Assembly: GCF_001636845.1 (NCBI RefSeq) | Contig: NZ_LITT01000023.1 | Location: forward strand, 1-64,000 | Direction: 5' to 3' | DNA: 64,000 bases | DNA from: Clostridium ljungdahlii | Lineage (GTDB): Bacteria > Bacillota > Clostridia > Clostridiales > Clostridiaceae | In this document: in pieces, positions 1 to 7,730 of the stretch | How the letters are laid out: every line of letters starts with the position of its first letter | Position numbering within the stretch: position 1 is the first letter of the stretch | Translations under genes and position numbers: made by a program | The notes under the pieces: model-generated | Told to the model about the DNA's origin: nothing | The model's database searches: none | Seen by the model: only the letters and a program-made list of their open reading frames with translations

Positions 1-88
1 TATTTGGGTTCATATCCAAGCTCAAAAAGGGATTAGCTTAGATGCAATTTTAGAAGTTCTTAAACTGTCAAAAAATAAGTGTGCATAG
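1..88 (+). CDS. 3' end of an unidentified gene (partial)
   Basis: The window begins inside an open frame (second frame) that reads 28 codons to a TAG stop at 86-88. The visible tail contains IWVHIQAQKGISLD followed by a short helix-like segment ending in KNKCA. No start is inside the window. The stretch is too short to assign a family. It could also be a chance open frame. Confidence 0.4.
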   Translation, partial: IWVHIQAQKGISLDAILEVLKLSKNKCA

Positions 89-453
89 ACAATGTAAAAT
101 AATGTGAGTATTTTTGCTCATTTAAAGTATTAAAATTAAGTACAAAACCAGGAAATTTGAAAAAATATTTTTTATAAAATAGTAACTAAATGGATAATTA
201 AATATTTTAAGTCGAAATTTTCGATAAGAAATTTAATATTGATAATCTATATGGATATAAGAGAGTATTTATATTAAAATAAAAGATGTACAGTTTAATA
301 AATAGAAGTAGGGTAGATTGTATTGAAATTATTTTTTTAAAAATATATCTGTTATTTAGACACATAATGTTGATAATTTTAAAAAAAGGAAATTTTATTT
401 ATAGAAATAGAGTATTTTTATGTGATAAAATAATAAGTAAGTAGGTGATTGAT
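89..453. other. AT-rich intergenic region, nothing recognised
   Basis: About 365 bases without a convincing reading frame, hairpin terminator or consensus promoter. The only clear signal is the AGGTGA ribosome-binding sequence at 443-448 that serves the next gene. Confidence 0.5.
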
Positions 454-1854
454 TTGGATTATATGAAAGACTTTATTAAAAGCACAAGAGAAGTAGTAAG
501 TAAAGTAGGAGGAGAAGTTTATTTAGTCGGTGGATATATAAGAGATAGATTAATTAGTATAACAGCTAAACCAAAGGATATAGATTTCATATTTAACGGA
601 AATATTGAAAAATTTATGGAGGAACTCGAAAATAGACAATATAAATTTTTCCCTATAAAACAGGAAATAGGTATATATAGATGTATGTTAGGAAATGATT
701 CAATAGATATATCTCTCATGGAGGGGGGCTCGATTGAGGAGGATTTGAAGAATAGAGATTTTACTATGAATGCTATAGCTATAAAACTTAGTGGAGATAA
801 AGTTAAAGTTATTGATCCCTTTTATGGAAGAAGAGCTATTGATAATAGAATAATTAAAAGTGTAACGGATACGAGCTTAGAAAATGATCCTGTCAGGATA
901 CTTAGAGGTATTAGATTTTATATATCTTATGGAATGCATTTTAATTTGGATACAGAAAAATACATTGAAAAATTAGGTTACAGGATAATGGATATGCCTA
1001 TGGAAAGAGTATTTAAAGAATTTATGATTATATTAGAAAAGGATAATCAGGGAAAGGCTTTTGAAATTTTAGATAACTATGGAATACTAAAAAATATTAT
1101 ACCTTATATAGAAGAATTAAAAACTATAGGAAAATGTGCATATCATATAGAAGATGTATTTACCCATATGAATTTAACTTATTGTGTATTTAAGGATATC
1201 TTAAATGGTAAGGTAAGTGTTGAGGGATTAAATTTACATGTGTTTGAAGATAAAATAGGTGAATTTAAGTTGAGAGAGTATATGTCTTTAGCTTGTTTTT
1301 TACATGATATAGGTAAATATGAGGCTTATAGAAAGGACGGAGACAAGGTAAGTTTTTGGGGACATGAAATGAAAGGAGCTGCTATAGCTAGGAATTTCTG
1401 TAGAAATATGAAATTTCCAAAAAAAGCAGAAAGTTATATAGAAAATATAGTAGAGGGTCATATGTATCCACTAAAGATTTTTAAACAAAATTCTAAAGAT
1501 AAGAAGAATGATTTTTATAAGTTTTTTTCAAAATATGATGGATATATAATAGAAATACTAACTGCTGCATATTGTGATAATTATGCTACAAGAATGCTTT
1601 TGGATGTTGAAAATGAGAAAGTTAGATTTAAAATATTTATTGAAGACATGTTAAAAGAGTATGAGTTATATTGTAGTATAAGCGAAAATAAAATTTTAAG
1701 TGGAAATGATGTTATTCGGATTTTAAATATATCAGGGCCTGAAGTAAAAAATGTTCTTGAGGATGTAACAAGATTTAGATATTTAGGAAAAATACAAACT
1801 AGAGAAGAAGCATTGAATTATTTAAAGGTTAAAATGAATAACAATTATATTTAA
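454..1854 (+). CDS. cca: CCA tRNA nucleotidyltransferase-type protein with HD domain
   Basis: The product belongs to the polyA polymerase/CCA-adding nucleotidyltransferase superfamily, which adds or repairs the CCA end of tRNA in the cytoplasm. Counted from the upstream GTG at 445, the N-terminal head domain shows VGGYIRDR near residue 28 and the metal-binding DID near 45. RDFTMNAIA follows near 102, then the RNA-binding segment ENDPVRILRGIRF. An HD phosphohydrolase domain with HDIGKYE lies in the middle of the protein. The TTG at 454 is chosen because AGGTGA at 443-448 is five bases upstream. The GTG at 445 lies inside that SD site. The total of about 466 residues is normal for HD-containing bacterial members. 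A polyA polymerase role is possible, but CCA addition is more likely. Confidence 0.82.
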   Translation: MDYMKDFIKSTREVVSKVGGEVYLVGGYIRDRLISITAKPKDIDFIFNGNIEKFMEELENRQYKFFPIKQEIGIYRCMLGNDSIDISLMEGGSIEEDLKNRDFTMNAIAIKLSGDKVKVIDPFYGRRAIDNRIIKSVTDTSLENDPVRILRGIRFYISYGMHFNLDTEKYIEKLGYRIMDMPMERVFKEFMIILEKDNQGKAFEILDNYGILKNIIPYIEELKTIGKCAYHIEDVFTHMNLTYCVFKDILNGKVSVEGLNLHVFEDKIGEFKLREYMSLACFLHDIGKYEAYRKDGDKVSFWGHEMKGAAIARNFCRNMKFPKKAESYIENIVEGHMYPLKIFKQNSKDKKNDFYKFFSKYDGYIIEILTAAYCDNYATRMLLDVENEKVRFKIFIEDMLKEYELYCSISENKILSGNDVIRILNISGPEVKNVLEDVTRFRYLGKIQTREEALNYLKVKMNNNYI

Positions 1855-1859
1855 ATTAA

Positions 1860-1894
1860 GCAAGAACTTATCCACAATGTGGATAAGTTCTTGC
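1860..1894. repeat. Perfect 17-bp palindrome carrying two inverted DnaA boxes
   Basis: Two 17-base arms around a single central A match perfectly (1860-1876 and 1878-1894). Each arm contains the 9-mer TTATCCACA, the consensus DnaA box, in opposite orientation. The palindrome begins five bases after the stop of the upstream gene. It might act as a terminator, but a one-base loop and the lack of a T-run make it atypical. Confidence 0.75.
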
Positions 1895-1993
1895 TTATGG
1901 TACTATGGATTGAAAAATTAGAATTTTGTTTATGCTAATATATAAAAGTTGAAACTTGATTAAAAGTGTTGTATTAATATCAATATGTAGAAC

Positions 1994-2037
1994 TTATCCA
2001 CAGAAAATGTTGATAAGTTCATGATTTCTGTGGACAA
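1994..2037. promoter_or_regulatory. Further DnaA-box-like 9-mers
   Basis: TTATCCACA is at 1994-2002. A near match, TGTTGATAA, is at 2008-2016, and TGTGGACAA (reverse TTGTCCACA) is at 2029-2037. With the palindrome at 1860-1894 this gives four good boxes in under 180 bases of intergenic DNA. DnaA binding is inferred from the consensus only. Confidence 0.55.
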
Positions 2038-2053
2038 GTGTCTGAAAATTCGT

Positions 2054-2707
2054 TTATTCTTCTATACTTTGAAAAGTTGAGACTATAAAGTCAAATTCTT
2101 CTGCATTGGAAATTTCTCCATAACTGTCTTCTGAAATTCCAGGATAATAATATAGTATGAACTTTTCTTTAGAGCGTATATTTTCTATTATTATATATTT
2201 TTTGTCTAATTCTACATCTTGAAGAACGGCCAGTACTGTATACTTATCACTTTCACCAGTTTTGTCGTTAGTAAGATTTAAAGAAAAGCTATCATGCATT
2301 GTAATGTTTATCTTCTTTTTATCACAATTTACGATTTTAGAACCACTTTTACATCCAAGACAACTGTCAAATTTACAATCTGAAGTACAGTTAAGGCACT
2401 GACAGGTGCTGCATTTCTCAAGTTGGGATAAAGATTCTAAATTGTCATTTTTATAATCTTCCAGTAAAGAAATATATTTATCACTTTTTAGCTTGTTTAA
2501 AAAGCCTCCTGTATCAAGTTCACCTTGTGCAGCTTCAATTAAATCTATATATTTTTTTAAGGTTAATACCTTGGATACATATTTTCTTCTATTTAAAATA
2601 TCTTTATCTAAAAAAGGAGAAATGTTATCTATGGCATAATTTATAGCTACAAATATTTTGCCATATTTATCTTTTTCACATTTTAAGAACTGGTCAGCTT
2701 TACTCAT
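2054..2707 (-). CDS. Hypothetical protein with central cysteine cluster, in PspA operon
   Basis: This 217-residue soluble protein is not recognised. A dense cysteine block in the middle reads CSTCQCLNC, then CKFDSCLGCKSG, consistent with a metal-binding or zinc-ribbon-like insert. The flanking regions are mixed alpha and beta with many Asp and Lys residues. No signal peptide or membrane segment is visible. The ATG follows AGGTGAT in the transcribed strand, only about 8 bases after the stop of the PspA gene, so the two genes are almost certainly cotranscribed. A role in the envelope-stress response or in regulating PspA is inferred from position only. Confidence 0.75.
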   Translation of the reverse strand: MSKADQFLKCEKDKYGKIFVAINYAIDNISPFLDKDILNRRKYVSKVLTLKKYIDLIEAAQGELDTGGFLNKLKSDKYISLLEDYKNDNLESLSQLEKCSTCQCLNCTSDCKFDSCLGCKSGSKIVNCDKKKINITMHDSFSLNLTNDKTGESDKYTVLAVLQDVELDKKYIIIENIRSKEKFILYYYPGISEDSYGEISNAEEFDFIVSTFQSIEE

Positions 2708-2715
2708 GATATCAC

Positions 2716-3366
2716 CTAATTTTGTTTATATTTTTCCAATTCTTTATCAAGGTCAACTTCATCTAATTTTTTAAATTCTTTTTCTAAAGAATCCTCTTCT
2801 CTTAAATCTCCCAATCCTTCAGCCAAAGATTCTTTCTTTTGAATTTTTCTTTCGATGTCATCAATATTTATTTTATTGCTTCCTGTTTCTACATTAGATA
2901 GTATTTCATTTACTTTTTTAGAGGCTTCTGCATTATTAAATCTTGCTGCAGCCTCATCTCTATATACTCTGGTTTTGTGTATTTCTTCCTCTAGTTCTTT
3001 TAACTTACTTTTAACTGCTTCAGCTTTTTGGCAAGCATCTTTGTAACTGGCTTCTAAAGAGCTGTAACTTTTATCAGCTTCTAATTTCCTAGCTAGAGCC
3101 TTTTTAGCTAATTCTTCATTTCCTTTGCTCATTGCAAGTTTTACTTTTTCATCAAATTCAGTAGATATTCTTTTGGATTCTTCCATTTTCTTTTCAATTT
3201 CATGAACGTTGCCTAGTATTTGTGCTGATGATAATTTAGCTTTGTTTAGGCTGTCATCCATATCCCTTAGTTTTTGATCAAGCAATTCAATAGGGTTTTC
3301 AATATCATCTAAAGTATTGTTTACTTTCGCCCTAAAAATATTTGATACTCTTTTTAATACTCCCAT
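2716..3366 (-). CDS. pspA: PspA/IM30 family envelope-stress protein
   Basis: The 216-residue product is an almost continuous charged coiled coil beginning MGVLKRVSNIFRAKVN, the amphipathic N-terminal helix typical of PspA/IM30 (phage shock protein A). ENPIELLDQKLRDM follows, and a long heptad-rich region runs to about residue 160, then an acidic tail ending in a Lys-rich end. Family members bind the inner face of the cytoplasmic membrane and form ESCRT-III-like assemblies during envelope stress. The length fits the family. It is the middle gene of a three-gene minus-strand operon, between a Ser/Gly-rich membrane protein upstream and a cysteine-cluster protein downstream. A strong AGGAGG site precedes the ATG. 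Confidence 0.9.
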   Translation of the reverse strand: MGVLKRVSNIFRAKVNNTLDDIENPIELLDQKLRDMDDSLNKAKLSSAQILGNVHEIEKKMEESKRISTEFDEKVKLAMSKGNEELAKKALARKLEADKSYSSLEASYKDACQKAEAVKSKLKELEEEIHKTRVYRDEAAARFNNAEASKKVNEILSNVETGSNKINIDDIERKIQKKESLAEGLGDLREEDSLEKEFKKLDEVDLDKELEKYKQN

Positions 3367-3381
3367 AAAAAATCCTCCTCA

Positions 3382-4011
3382 TTATTTTCTGTTTTTAAGT
3401 TTTTTTATTTTTTTTATAATAAATAGTAATATTAAAATTAATATTACAAATTTAACAAAGCCCCAAAAGAAGTTTGCTAAAAGACTATGACCTCCACCAT
3501 ATCCATAATAATTTGAGCTGTGTCCCCAGGGTATAGGGATGGGTATAGGTATAGGAAAAAAGGATCTATGACTTCCACTGCTATAATTTTGACCGGAGCT
3601 AGAATTATTTTGGTTAGTATTTTGATTACTAGATTTTGAAGAAGAATTAGGTGTATTAGAAAAACTGCCCGACTTAAAATCTCCTCCAGAACTATTGCTG
3701 CTATTTTTTTGTTTATAGGTAGAGTTAGGGGAAGAAAAACTACCCGATTTAAAACTACCACCGGAAGATTTGGAACTACTACTATGTGAAAAGCTACTTG
3801 TGCTGTGTGAAAATCCACTTGATTTAAATCCACCAGAGCTTCTTGCATATACAGTATTACTATTTATGTTTAAGATATTTCCCTGTGGTGTAAACAAATC
3901 TACCGATAAGAACAAAAAAGCCATCACTAATGATATAATAAAAAGTTTTTTATTTAACTTAACTTTAGCCACCCCCCTTAAAGAAAATAATCTTTTCTTA
4001 TATGGTAACAT
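3382..4011 (-). CDS. Ser/Gly-rich membrane protein upstream of pspA
   Basis: The protein is about 209 residues. An N-terminal hydrophobic segment near residues 22-41 (LFIISLVMAFLFLSVDLF) is followed by a long low-complexity region of repeated Ser, Gly, Phe, Lys and Asn (SGGSFKSGSFS-type repeats). A Pro-Ile run (FFPIPIPIPIPWG) and a C-terminal membrane helix with a Lys-rich end come next. This suggests a membrane protein with a disordered surface-exposed region. It is the first gene of the pspA operon, 15 bases from pspA. The start is uncertain: the first ATG lacks a good SD site, and an AAGGGGGG run with an in-frame GTG lies about 13 codons further in. Confidence 0.7.
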   Translation of the reverse strand: MLPYKKRLFSLRGVAKVKLNKKLFIISLVMAFLFLSVDLFTPQGNILNINSNTVYARSSGGFKSSGFSHSTSSFSHSSSSKSSGGSFKSGSFSSPNSTYKQKNSSNSSGGDFKSGSFSNTPNSSSKSSNQNTNQNNSSSGQNYSSGSHRSFFPIPIPIPIPWGHSSNYYGYGGGHSLLANFFWGFVKFVILILILLFIIKKIKKLKNRK

Positions 4012-4287
4012 AATATTTATAGCTAGTGGATATTAATATTATTAAATTTTTATAACATTAAGTATGAGAGCATTATACAGTATCATATAACTTATAACAA
4101 GTATTGAATTAACTTGTTATAAGCAATTTAAGACGATTTAAAATGATTTAACATGATTTATATAGAAAATGTAACAAATTCCCGTGAATTTAATAAATAA
4201 TGAGTTTGTAAAGAATATATATATAACCTATAATATTAATATGGGTTTTTAAGGTTAAAATAACTGTTATTTTGGAGGTTGTAAATA

Positions 4288-4881
4288 ATGAAAGAACACA
4301 AATTTGGCATGGAGTATATAAATAAAGTTGCTAAGAATATATCAGATAATACTATAGTACCTTATGAAGACTTGCCTAGATATGATTTATTTTTATCTCA
4401 AGTTACAGACTATCTAAATGATAAGTTTCAGGGTGAAAAATACACAAATAATATAGTACAGAATTATATTAAAAATGAGGTCATATCTAAGCCCGAAGAT
4501 GGGAAAAAGAGGGGATATACAAAAGTTCATTTGACACAGCTCATTTTATTAAGTTATATGAGACCTATATTAACCACAGAGGAAATAAAGAAGGTTTTCA
4601 GGCTTGCCTTTAATGAGATAAATGATGGAGAAGATGATATAATATCATGGGAAAATGCCTATAAGATATTTTCAGATTTGCATAACAATAGCCTTGATGA
4701 TTTAATGAATAAAGAACATTTTAATGAAAAAAAATTTCAAGACATGGTAAAGGATATGAATTTAAAATCCGAGGATGAAGATAGGATAGTTATCTTTTTT
4801 GTGGTAATATCTTTAATTTGCCAGGCGAGTGCAATTAAGAAACTAGTTCAAAATATAGTAAATAACTATGAAGGAAAATAG
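4288..4881 (+). CDS. DUF1836 domain protein
   Basis: This 197-residue protein matches the DUF1836 pattern: an N-terminal PRYDLFLSQVTDYLNDKF segment, a helix-turn-helix-like stretch with YTNNIVQNYIKNEVISKP, then KRGYTKVHLTQLILLSYM, resembling a MerR-type fold. The acidic C-terminal half is helical. Its function is unknown. DNA binding is a reasonable guess from the N-terminal half, but it is not shown. TTTGGAGGTTG precedes the ATG. The gene stands alone and ends at a hairpin terminator. Confidence 0.8.
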   Translation: MKEHKFGMEYINKVAKNISDNTIVPYEDLPRYDLFLSQVTDYLNDKFQGEKYTNNIVQNYIKNEVISKPEDGKKRGYTKVHLTQLILLSYMRPILTTEEIKKVFRLAFNEINDGEDDIISWENAYKIFSDLHNNSLDDLMNKEHFNEKKFQDMVKDMNLKSEDEDRIVIFFVVISLICQASAIKKLVQNIVNNYEGK

Positions 4882-4917
4882 AAGGGATAAAAATAAGTTT
4901 ATTGTGATACTTTATGC

Positions 4918-4962
4918 AACTTACCTAGATTTATCAGATTAAATTTAGGTAAGTTATTTTTA
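4918..4962 (+). terminator. Rho-independent terminator after the DUF1836 gene
   Basis: Arms AACTTACCTA (4918-4927) and TAGGTAAGTT (4946-4955) are followed by ATTTTTAT. It separates the plus-strand gene from convergent ispF. Confidence 0.75.
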
Positions 4963-4970
4963 TAGGTAAC

Positions 4971-5450
4971 TTATTTTGAATCAGCTGTTAACAAACAGAT
5001 GCTTTGAGCAGCTATGCCTTCTCCTTTGCCAGTAAAGCCAAGACCTTCCTCTGTAGTGGCTTTTACACTTATTACAGATGTAGTTATATTTAGAGTTTTA
5101 GCTATATTTACTCTCATATCTTGTATGTATGGAGAGAGTTTAGGCCTTTCGGCTATTATAATAGAATCTATGTTTCCTATAGTATATCCTTTTTCTTTAA
5201 TCAAAGCTGATACATGTGAGAGCAATCTAAGACTAGATATGTTCTTATATTTATCATCATTATCAGGGAAATGCTTGCCGATATCACCTAGACATAAGGC
5301 TCCAAGGAGACTATCCATTATTGCATGAAGAAGTACATCTGCATCTGAATGTCCCATAAGACCTTTTTCAAAAGGGATATTTACACCTCCTAAAATAAGA
5401 GGTCTATTATAAACTAATTTATGGACATCATAACCAAGCCCGATTTTCAC
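4971..5450 (-). CDS. ispF: 2-C-methyl-D-erythritol 2,4-cyclodiphosphate synthase
   Basis: IspF converts CDP-methylerythritol 2-phosphate to the cyclic diphosphate in the non-mevalonate isoprenoid pathway. The 159 residues fit the family exactly. [12 protein letters not shown] supplies the metal-binding Asp-x-His near residues 8-10. [19 protein letters not shown] near residue 33 carries the third metal His and the active-site Asp. GDIGKHFPD and the C-terminal [16 protein letters not shown] are also present. The gene is monocistronic on the minus strand, and ispE of the same pathway lies some 55 kb away at 60876. Confidence 0.96.
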   Translation of the reverse strand: MKIGLGYDVHKLVYNRPLILGGVNIPFEKGLMGHSDADVLLHAIMDSLLGALCLGDIGKHFPDNDDKYKNISSLRLLSHVSALIKEKGYTIGNIDSIIIAERPKLSPYIQDMRVNIAKTLNITTSVISVKATTEEGLGFTGKGEGIAAQSICLLTADSK

Positions 5451-5493
5451 ATTTAATTCCTCCTAGATTTGTTTATTATATTTTAACACACAT

Positions 5494-5522
5494 AATAAAA
5501 AGGTGCACTTAATGGCACCTTA
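5494..5522 (-). terminator. Terminator of the small minus-strand gene
   Basis: Read on the minus strand, AAGGTGC, an eight-base loop and GCACCTT are followed by TTTATTAT. The hairpin overlaps the stop codon of the small gene at 5520-5696 and lies upstream of ispF. Confidence 0.6.
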
Positions 5523-5696
5523 AGATATATCTTTAAAACTCCGAATCACATTTTTATTATTTTTATCCTTTGTTTTACAGGGTTTAAACATAGAGTAAAA
5601 GAATTTCTTATAAGTTTTCTTTATTAGTAATAGAAGTGAAAATGGATCTTTTTTCCTATTTTTTGAAAAATCTACCTTGATAACGTTATCTTTCAT
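5520..5696 (-). CDS. Small basic hypothetical protein
   Basis: A 58-residue protein starting MKDNVIKVDFSKNRKKDP. It has a short hydrophobic run (FSLLLLIKK) and many Lys residues. The ATG whose complement is 5694-5696 is chosen because GGAAGGTGAGG lies about seven bases upstream. The frame is open further 5' but without an SD site. The MxxNVIxVDF opening resembles other short clostridial proteins of unknown role. No function is assigned. Confidence 0.6.
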   Translation of the reverse strand: MKDNVIKVDFSKNRKKDPFSLLLLIKKTYKKFFYSMFKPCKTKDKNNKNVIRSFKDIS

Positions 5697-5800
5697 AAAT
5701 AACCTCACCTTCCATAAAAAGATCTTACTACAATAATAACATAAATTTAAAAGTATGTTAAGAAAATTACAAAAAATATTTAATTGAACCACAATTATAA

Positions 5801-5832
5801 AATTAAGGGGACAGGTAATCCCCTTAATTTTT
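5801..5832. terminator. Possible bidirectional hairpin terminator
   Basis: Arms AAATTAAGGGG and CCCCTTAATTT flank eight bases, with T-rich tails on both strands. No obvious gene on either side ends here, so the transcript it stops is unknown. Confidence 0.5.
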
Positions 5833-5951
5833 GAGATAAAAAGGTATATTGTTTTGTATTGGAAAATGTTAGTTGTGTTTTATGAGCTTTGTGACTATGT
5901 GGTTAATAATATTATATGGATATAGGGTTAAATGTGTTACTAAATAGTATG

Positions 5952-6293
5952 TTATCCACATGTTGTCCACAAAAGTGTGGATAATGTGGATAAATAGTAT
6001 AAAAATTAAATATAAATAAATGCTACTTTATACCTAATATGTTAATAACACAACTTATTAACATATTATCTGTGGATAATGTGTAAAAGTCTACAACTAG
6101 TAGTATCTATTATATTATTAGATACTACTAGTTGTAGACTGATACTCGGAGGTATTTTTTTAATATAGAAGCAATAAGATAATTATATTAGATTTTAAAT
6201 TTTACCCTAAACAGAAAGTTAGGGGGAAAAGATAACTTATATTATTTAAAAATAACATGTTATCCACAAAATATGTAATAATGTTGTGGATAA
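5952..6293. promoter_or_regulatory. Cluster of seven DnaA boxes in a gene-free region
   Basis: Matches to TTWTCCACA lie at 5952-5960, 5963-5971 (both forward), 5976-5984, 5985-5993, 6071-6079 (reverse), 6260-6268 (forward) and 6285-6293 (reverse). The first four fall in 42 bases. AT-rich DNA with TTATTAACA-type near matches (6040-6063) lies between them. The gene-free stretch runs from about 5697 to 6606. No replication gene is next to it, so a DnaA titration or regulatory locus is more likely than oriC. Binding is inferred from sequence only. Confidence 0.65.
6088..6140. repeat. Perfect 22-bp inverted repeat with 9-base loop
   Basis: Arm 6088-6109 (contains CTACAACTAGTAG) and arm 6119-6140 are exact reverse complements around a nine-base AT loop. 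No T-run follows, so it is not a normal terminator. It sits inside the DnaA-box cluster. Confidence 0.75.
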
Positions 6294-6308
6294 TGTTGAA
6301 TATAGTTT

Positions 6309-6439
6309 TTATCCGATGACTACCTGCTCTAATACTCCCACTTCTCAAGTGTGAGTAAAGATCAGCTACGTCCCTGGATAACGAGTTCTAAGTATCAGAT
6401 GGAGTTAAAACTCCATCTGATACCAAGAACTCTGTTTAT
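6309..6439 (+). ncRNA. Structured repeat element, copy A (131 nt)
   Basis: It shares blocks with a second copy at 34491-34664: TTATCCGATGACTAC at the 5' end, ACTCCCAC, TACGTCCCTGGATAACG, GGAGTTAAAAC, and AGAACTCTGTTTAT at the 3' end. TTATCC can pair with GGATAA to close an outer stem. A long hairpin follows (TATCAGATGGAG with CTCCATCTGATA). Paired positions differ between copies but keep pairing, which suggests selection on RNA or cruciform structure. Strand is inferred. It may belong to a described clostridial RNA or a non-autonomous mobile element. Confidence 0.55.
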
Positions 6440-6606
6440 TTCAAATCAAACATACAATGGGTCTTATAAATGTGACAAAAACTAAAATAATTTACAATTT
6501 GTTAATATTTTGTTTAACAAAAATGAAGATACATGTTTTAATATGTTAGGGAAAGGATTTTTATGCAGAGCTTAATTTAATAAAAGTGGATGGGAGATAA
6601 TATATA

Positions 6607-7560
6607 ATGACAACAAGGAACAACTTTAGCAAGATTTTTAAAAAGGGTGGATTAATGTTACTTGGATTGATTGTAGTTTTTGGTTTGTCCTATGGAGGAT
6701 ATAATTATTTTCATGGGAATAAATCAAAAACTAATAAGGTAATATCTGCTGATAAAAAAGCTGGGAGTGAAGTTAGTGAGAAGAAGGTATCTAAAAGCAA
6801 TGTGAAAAATAGTAATAAACAAGGTTCAGATAAGGACAAGAATATTAGACATAATGTATCTGAAGATGGAATGAAATATACTTATGATGCACAAAAAGTA
6901 AAAGATATATTGGACAATAAGGCTCCAAATGATGGAAAGAAGATAGCATTTCTAACTTTTGATGATGGACCTTCTACTACTGTGACACCAATAATATTGA
7001 ATACTTTGAAAAATCATAATGTGAAAGCAACCTTTTGTCTGTTAGGAGAAAATGTAGAAAAAAATGAAAAAAGTAAGGAACTAGTAAAAGAAATATTAAA
7101 AGAGGGACATGCTATTGGAAATCATACTTATACACACAGCATGAGAAAGCTATATCCTGGAAATAGACTTGATGTAGGTACTGTTATGGCAGAAGTTGAA
7201 CAGGATAATGCAGCTATAAGGAATATTGTTGGACAAGATTTTAATACTAGAGTACTAAGACTTCCAGGAGGGTATATGTCAAGGGTATACTATCATGATC
7301 CTGATTTAAATGAATTTAATGCACGACTAAAGGAAAAAGATATGTACAGCATAGATTGGAATGCCTATGATTTTGATGCAGAGGGAAGAAGAAAAAATGC
7401 AGATCAGCTTTTAGAACATGTAAAAAGAAGTGTAGGTTCACAACAAAAAGTTGTTATACTTATGCATGATACTTATGGTAAAGAAGAAACGGCTAGAGCA
7501 TTACCTCAAATTATAGAATATCTAAAAGGCCAGGGGTATGAATTTAAAACAATAGCTTAA
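6607..7560 (+). CDS. Membrane-anchored polysaccharide (peptidoglycan) deacetylase
   Basis: A carbohydrate esterase 4 (NodB homology) enzyme of 317 residues. Residues 15-33 form a signal-anchor helix, followed by a Lys/Ser-rich linker to about residue 95. The catalytic domain has TFDDGPS near residue 117 (catalytic base and metal Asp), HTYTHS near 172 (metal His pair), RLPGGYMSR near 219 and LMHDTYGK near 285. Such enzymes remove N-acetyl groups from cell-wall glycans outside the membrane. The metal triad looks intact. The ATG follows GGGAGATAATAT. A second, different deacetylase follows at 7731 and a glucosaminidase after that, so this is a wall-modifying neighbourhood. Confidence 0.9.
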   Translation: MTTRNNFSKIFKKGGLMLLGLIVVFGLSYGGYNYFHGNKSKTNKVISADKKAGSEVSEKKVSKSNVKNSNKQGSDKDKNIRHNVSEDGMKYTYDAQKVKDILDNKAPNDGKKIAFLTFDDGPSTTVTPIILNTLKNHNVKATFCLLGENVEKNEKSKELVKEILKEGHAIGNHTYTHSMRKLYPGNRLDVGTVMAEVEQDNAAIRNIVGQDFNTRVLRLPGGYMSRVYYHDPDLNEFNARLKEKDMYSIDWNAYDFDAEGRRKNADQLLEHVKRSVGSQQKVVILMHDTYGKEETARALPQIIEYLKGQGYEFKTIA

Positions 7561-7730
7561 AGCAAAAAATCAACTTATAGACTTTTGAAATTAAACTTTT
7601 TATGTATATGATTGTTTGATATAATAAATTCAGGAAAAAATCTACTTTATTTACTAGAAAATTTGTAATCTACATAGCTAATGAGAAAAGTTCGGGCATT
7701 ATCCAGGTTAGGTTGGAAAGAAGCGATAAT

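Noticed and set aside
3477-3848. Alternative-frame protein inside the Ser/Gly-rich gene
   Set aside because: The repetitive sequence keeps several frames open. Only the frame with membrane segments and operon spacing is convincing.
5952-6293. Treating the DnaA-box cluster as the chromosome origin
   Set aside because: dnaA, dnaN, recF, gyrB, rpmH and other usual neighbours are absent, and the boxes are not next to a clear AT-rich unwinding array of the bacterial oriC type.
6309-6439. Calling the structured element an IS200/IS605 remnant or a group I intron
   Set aside because: No transposase, TnpB relic, intron core motifs or target duplication could be identified, so mobility remains a guess.
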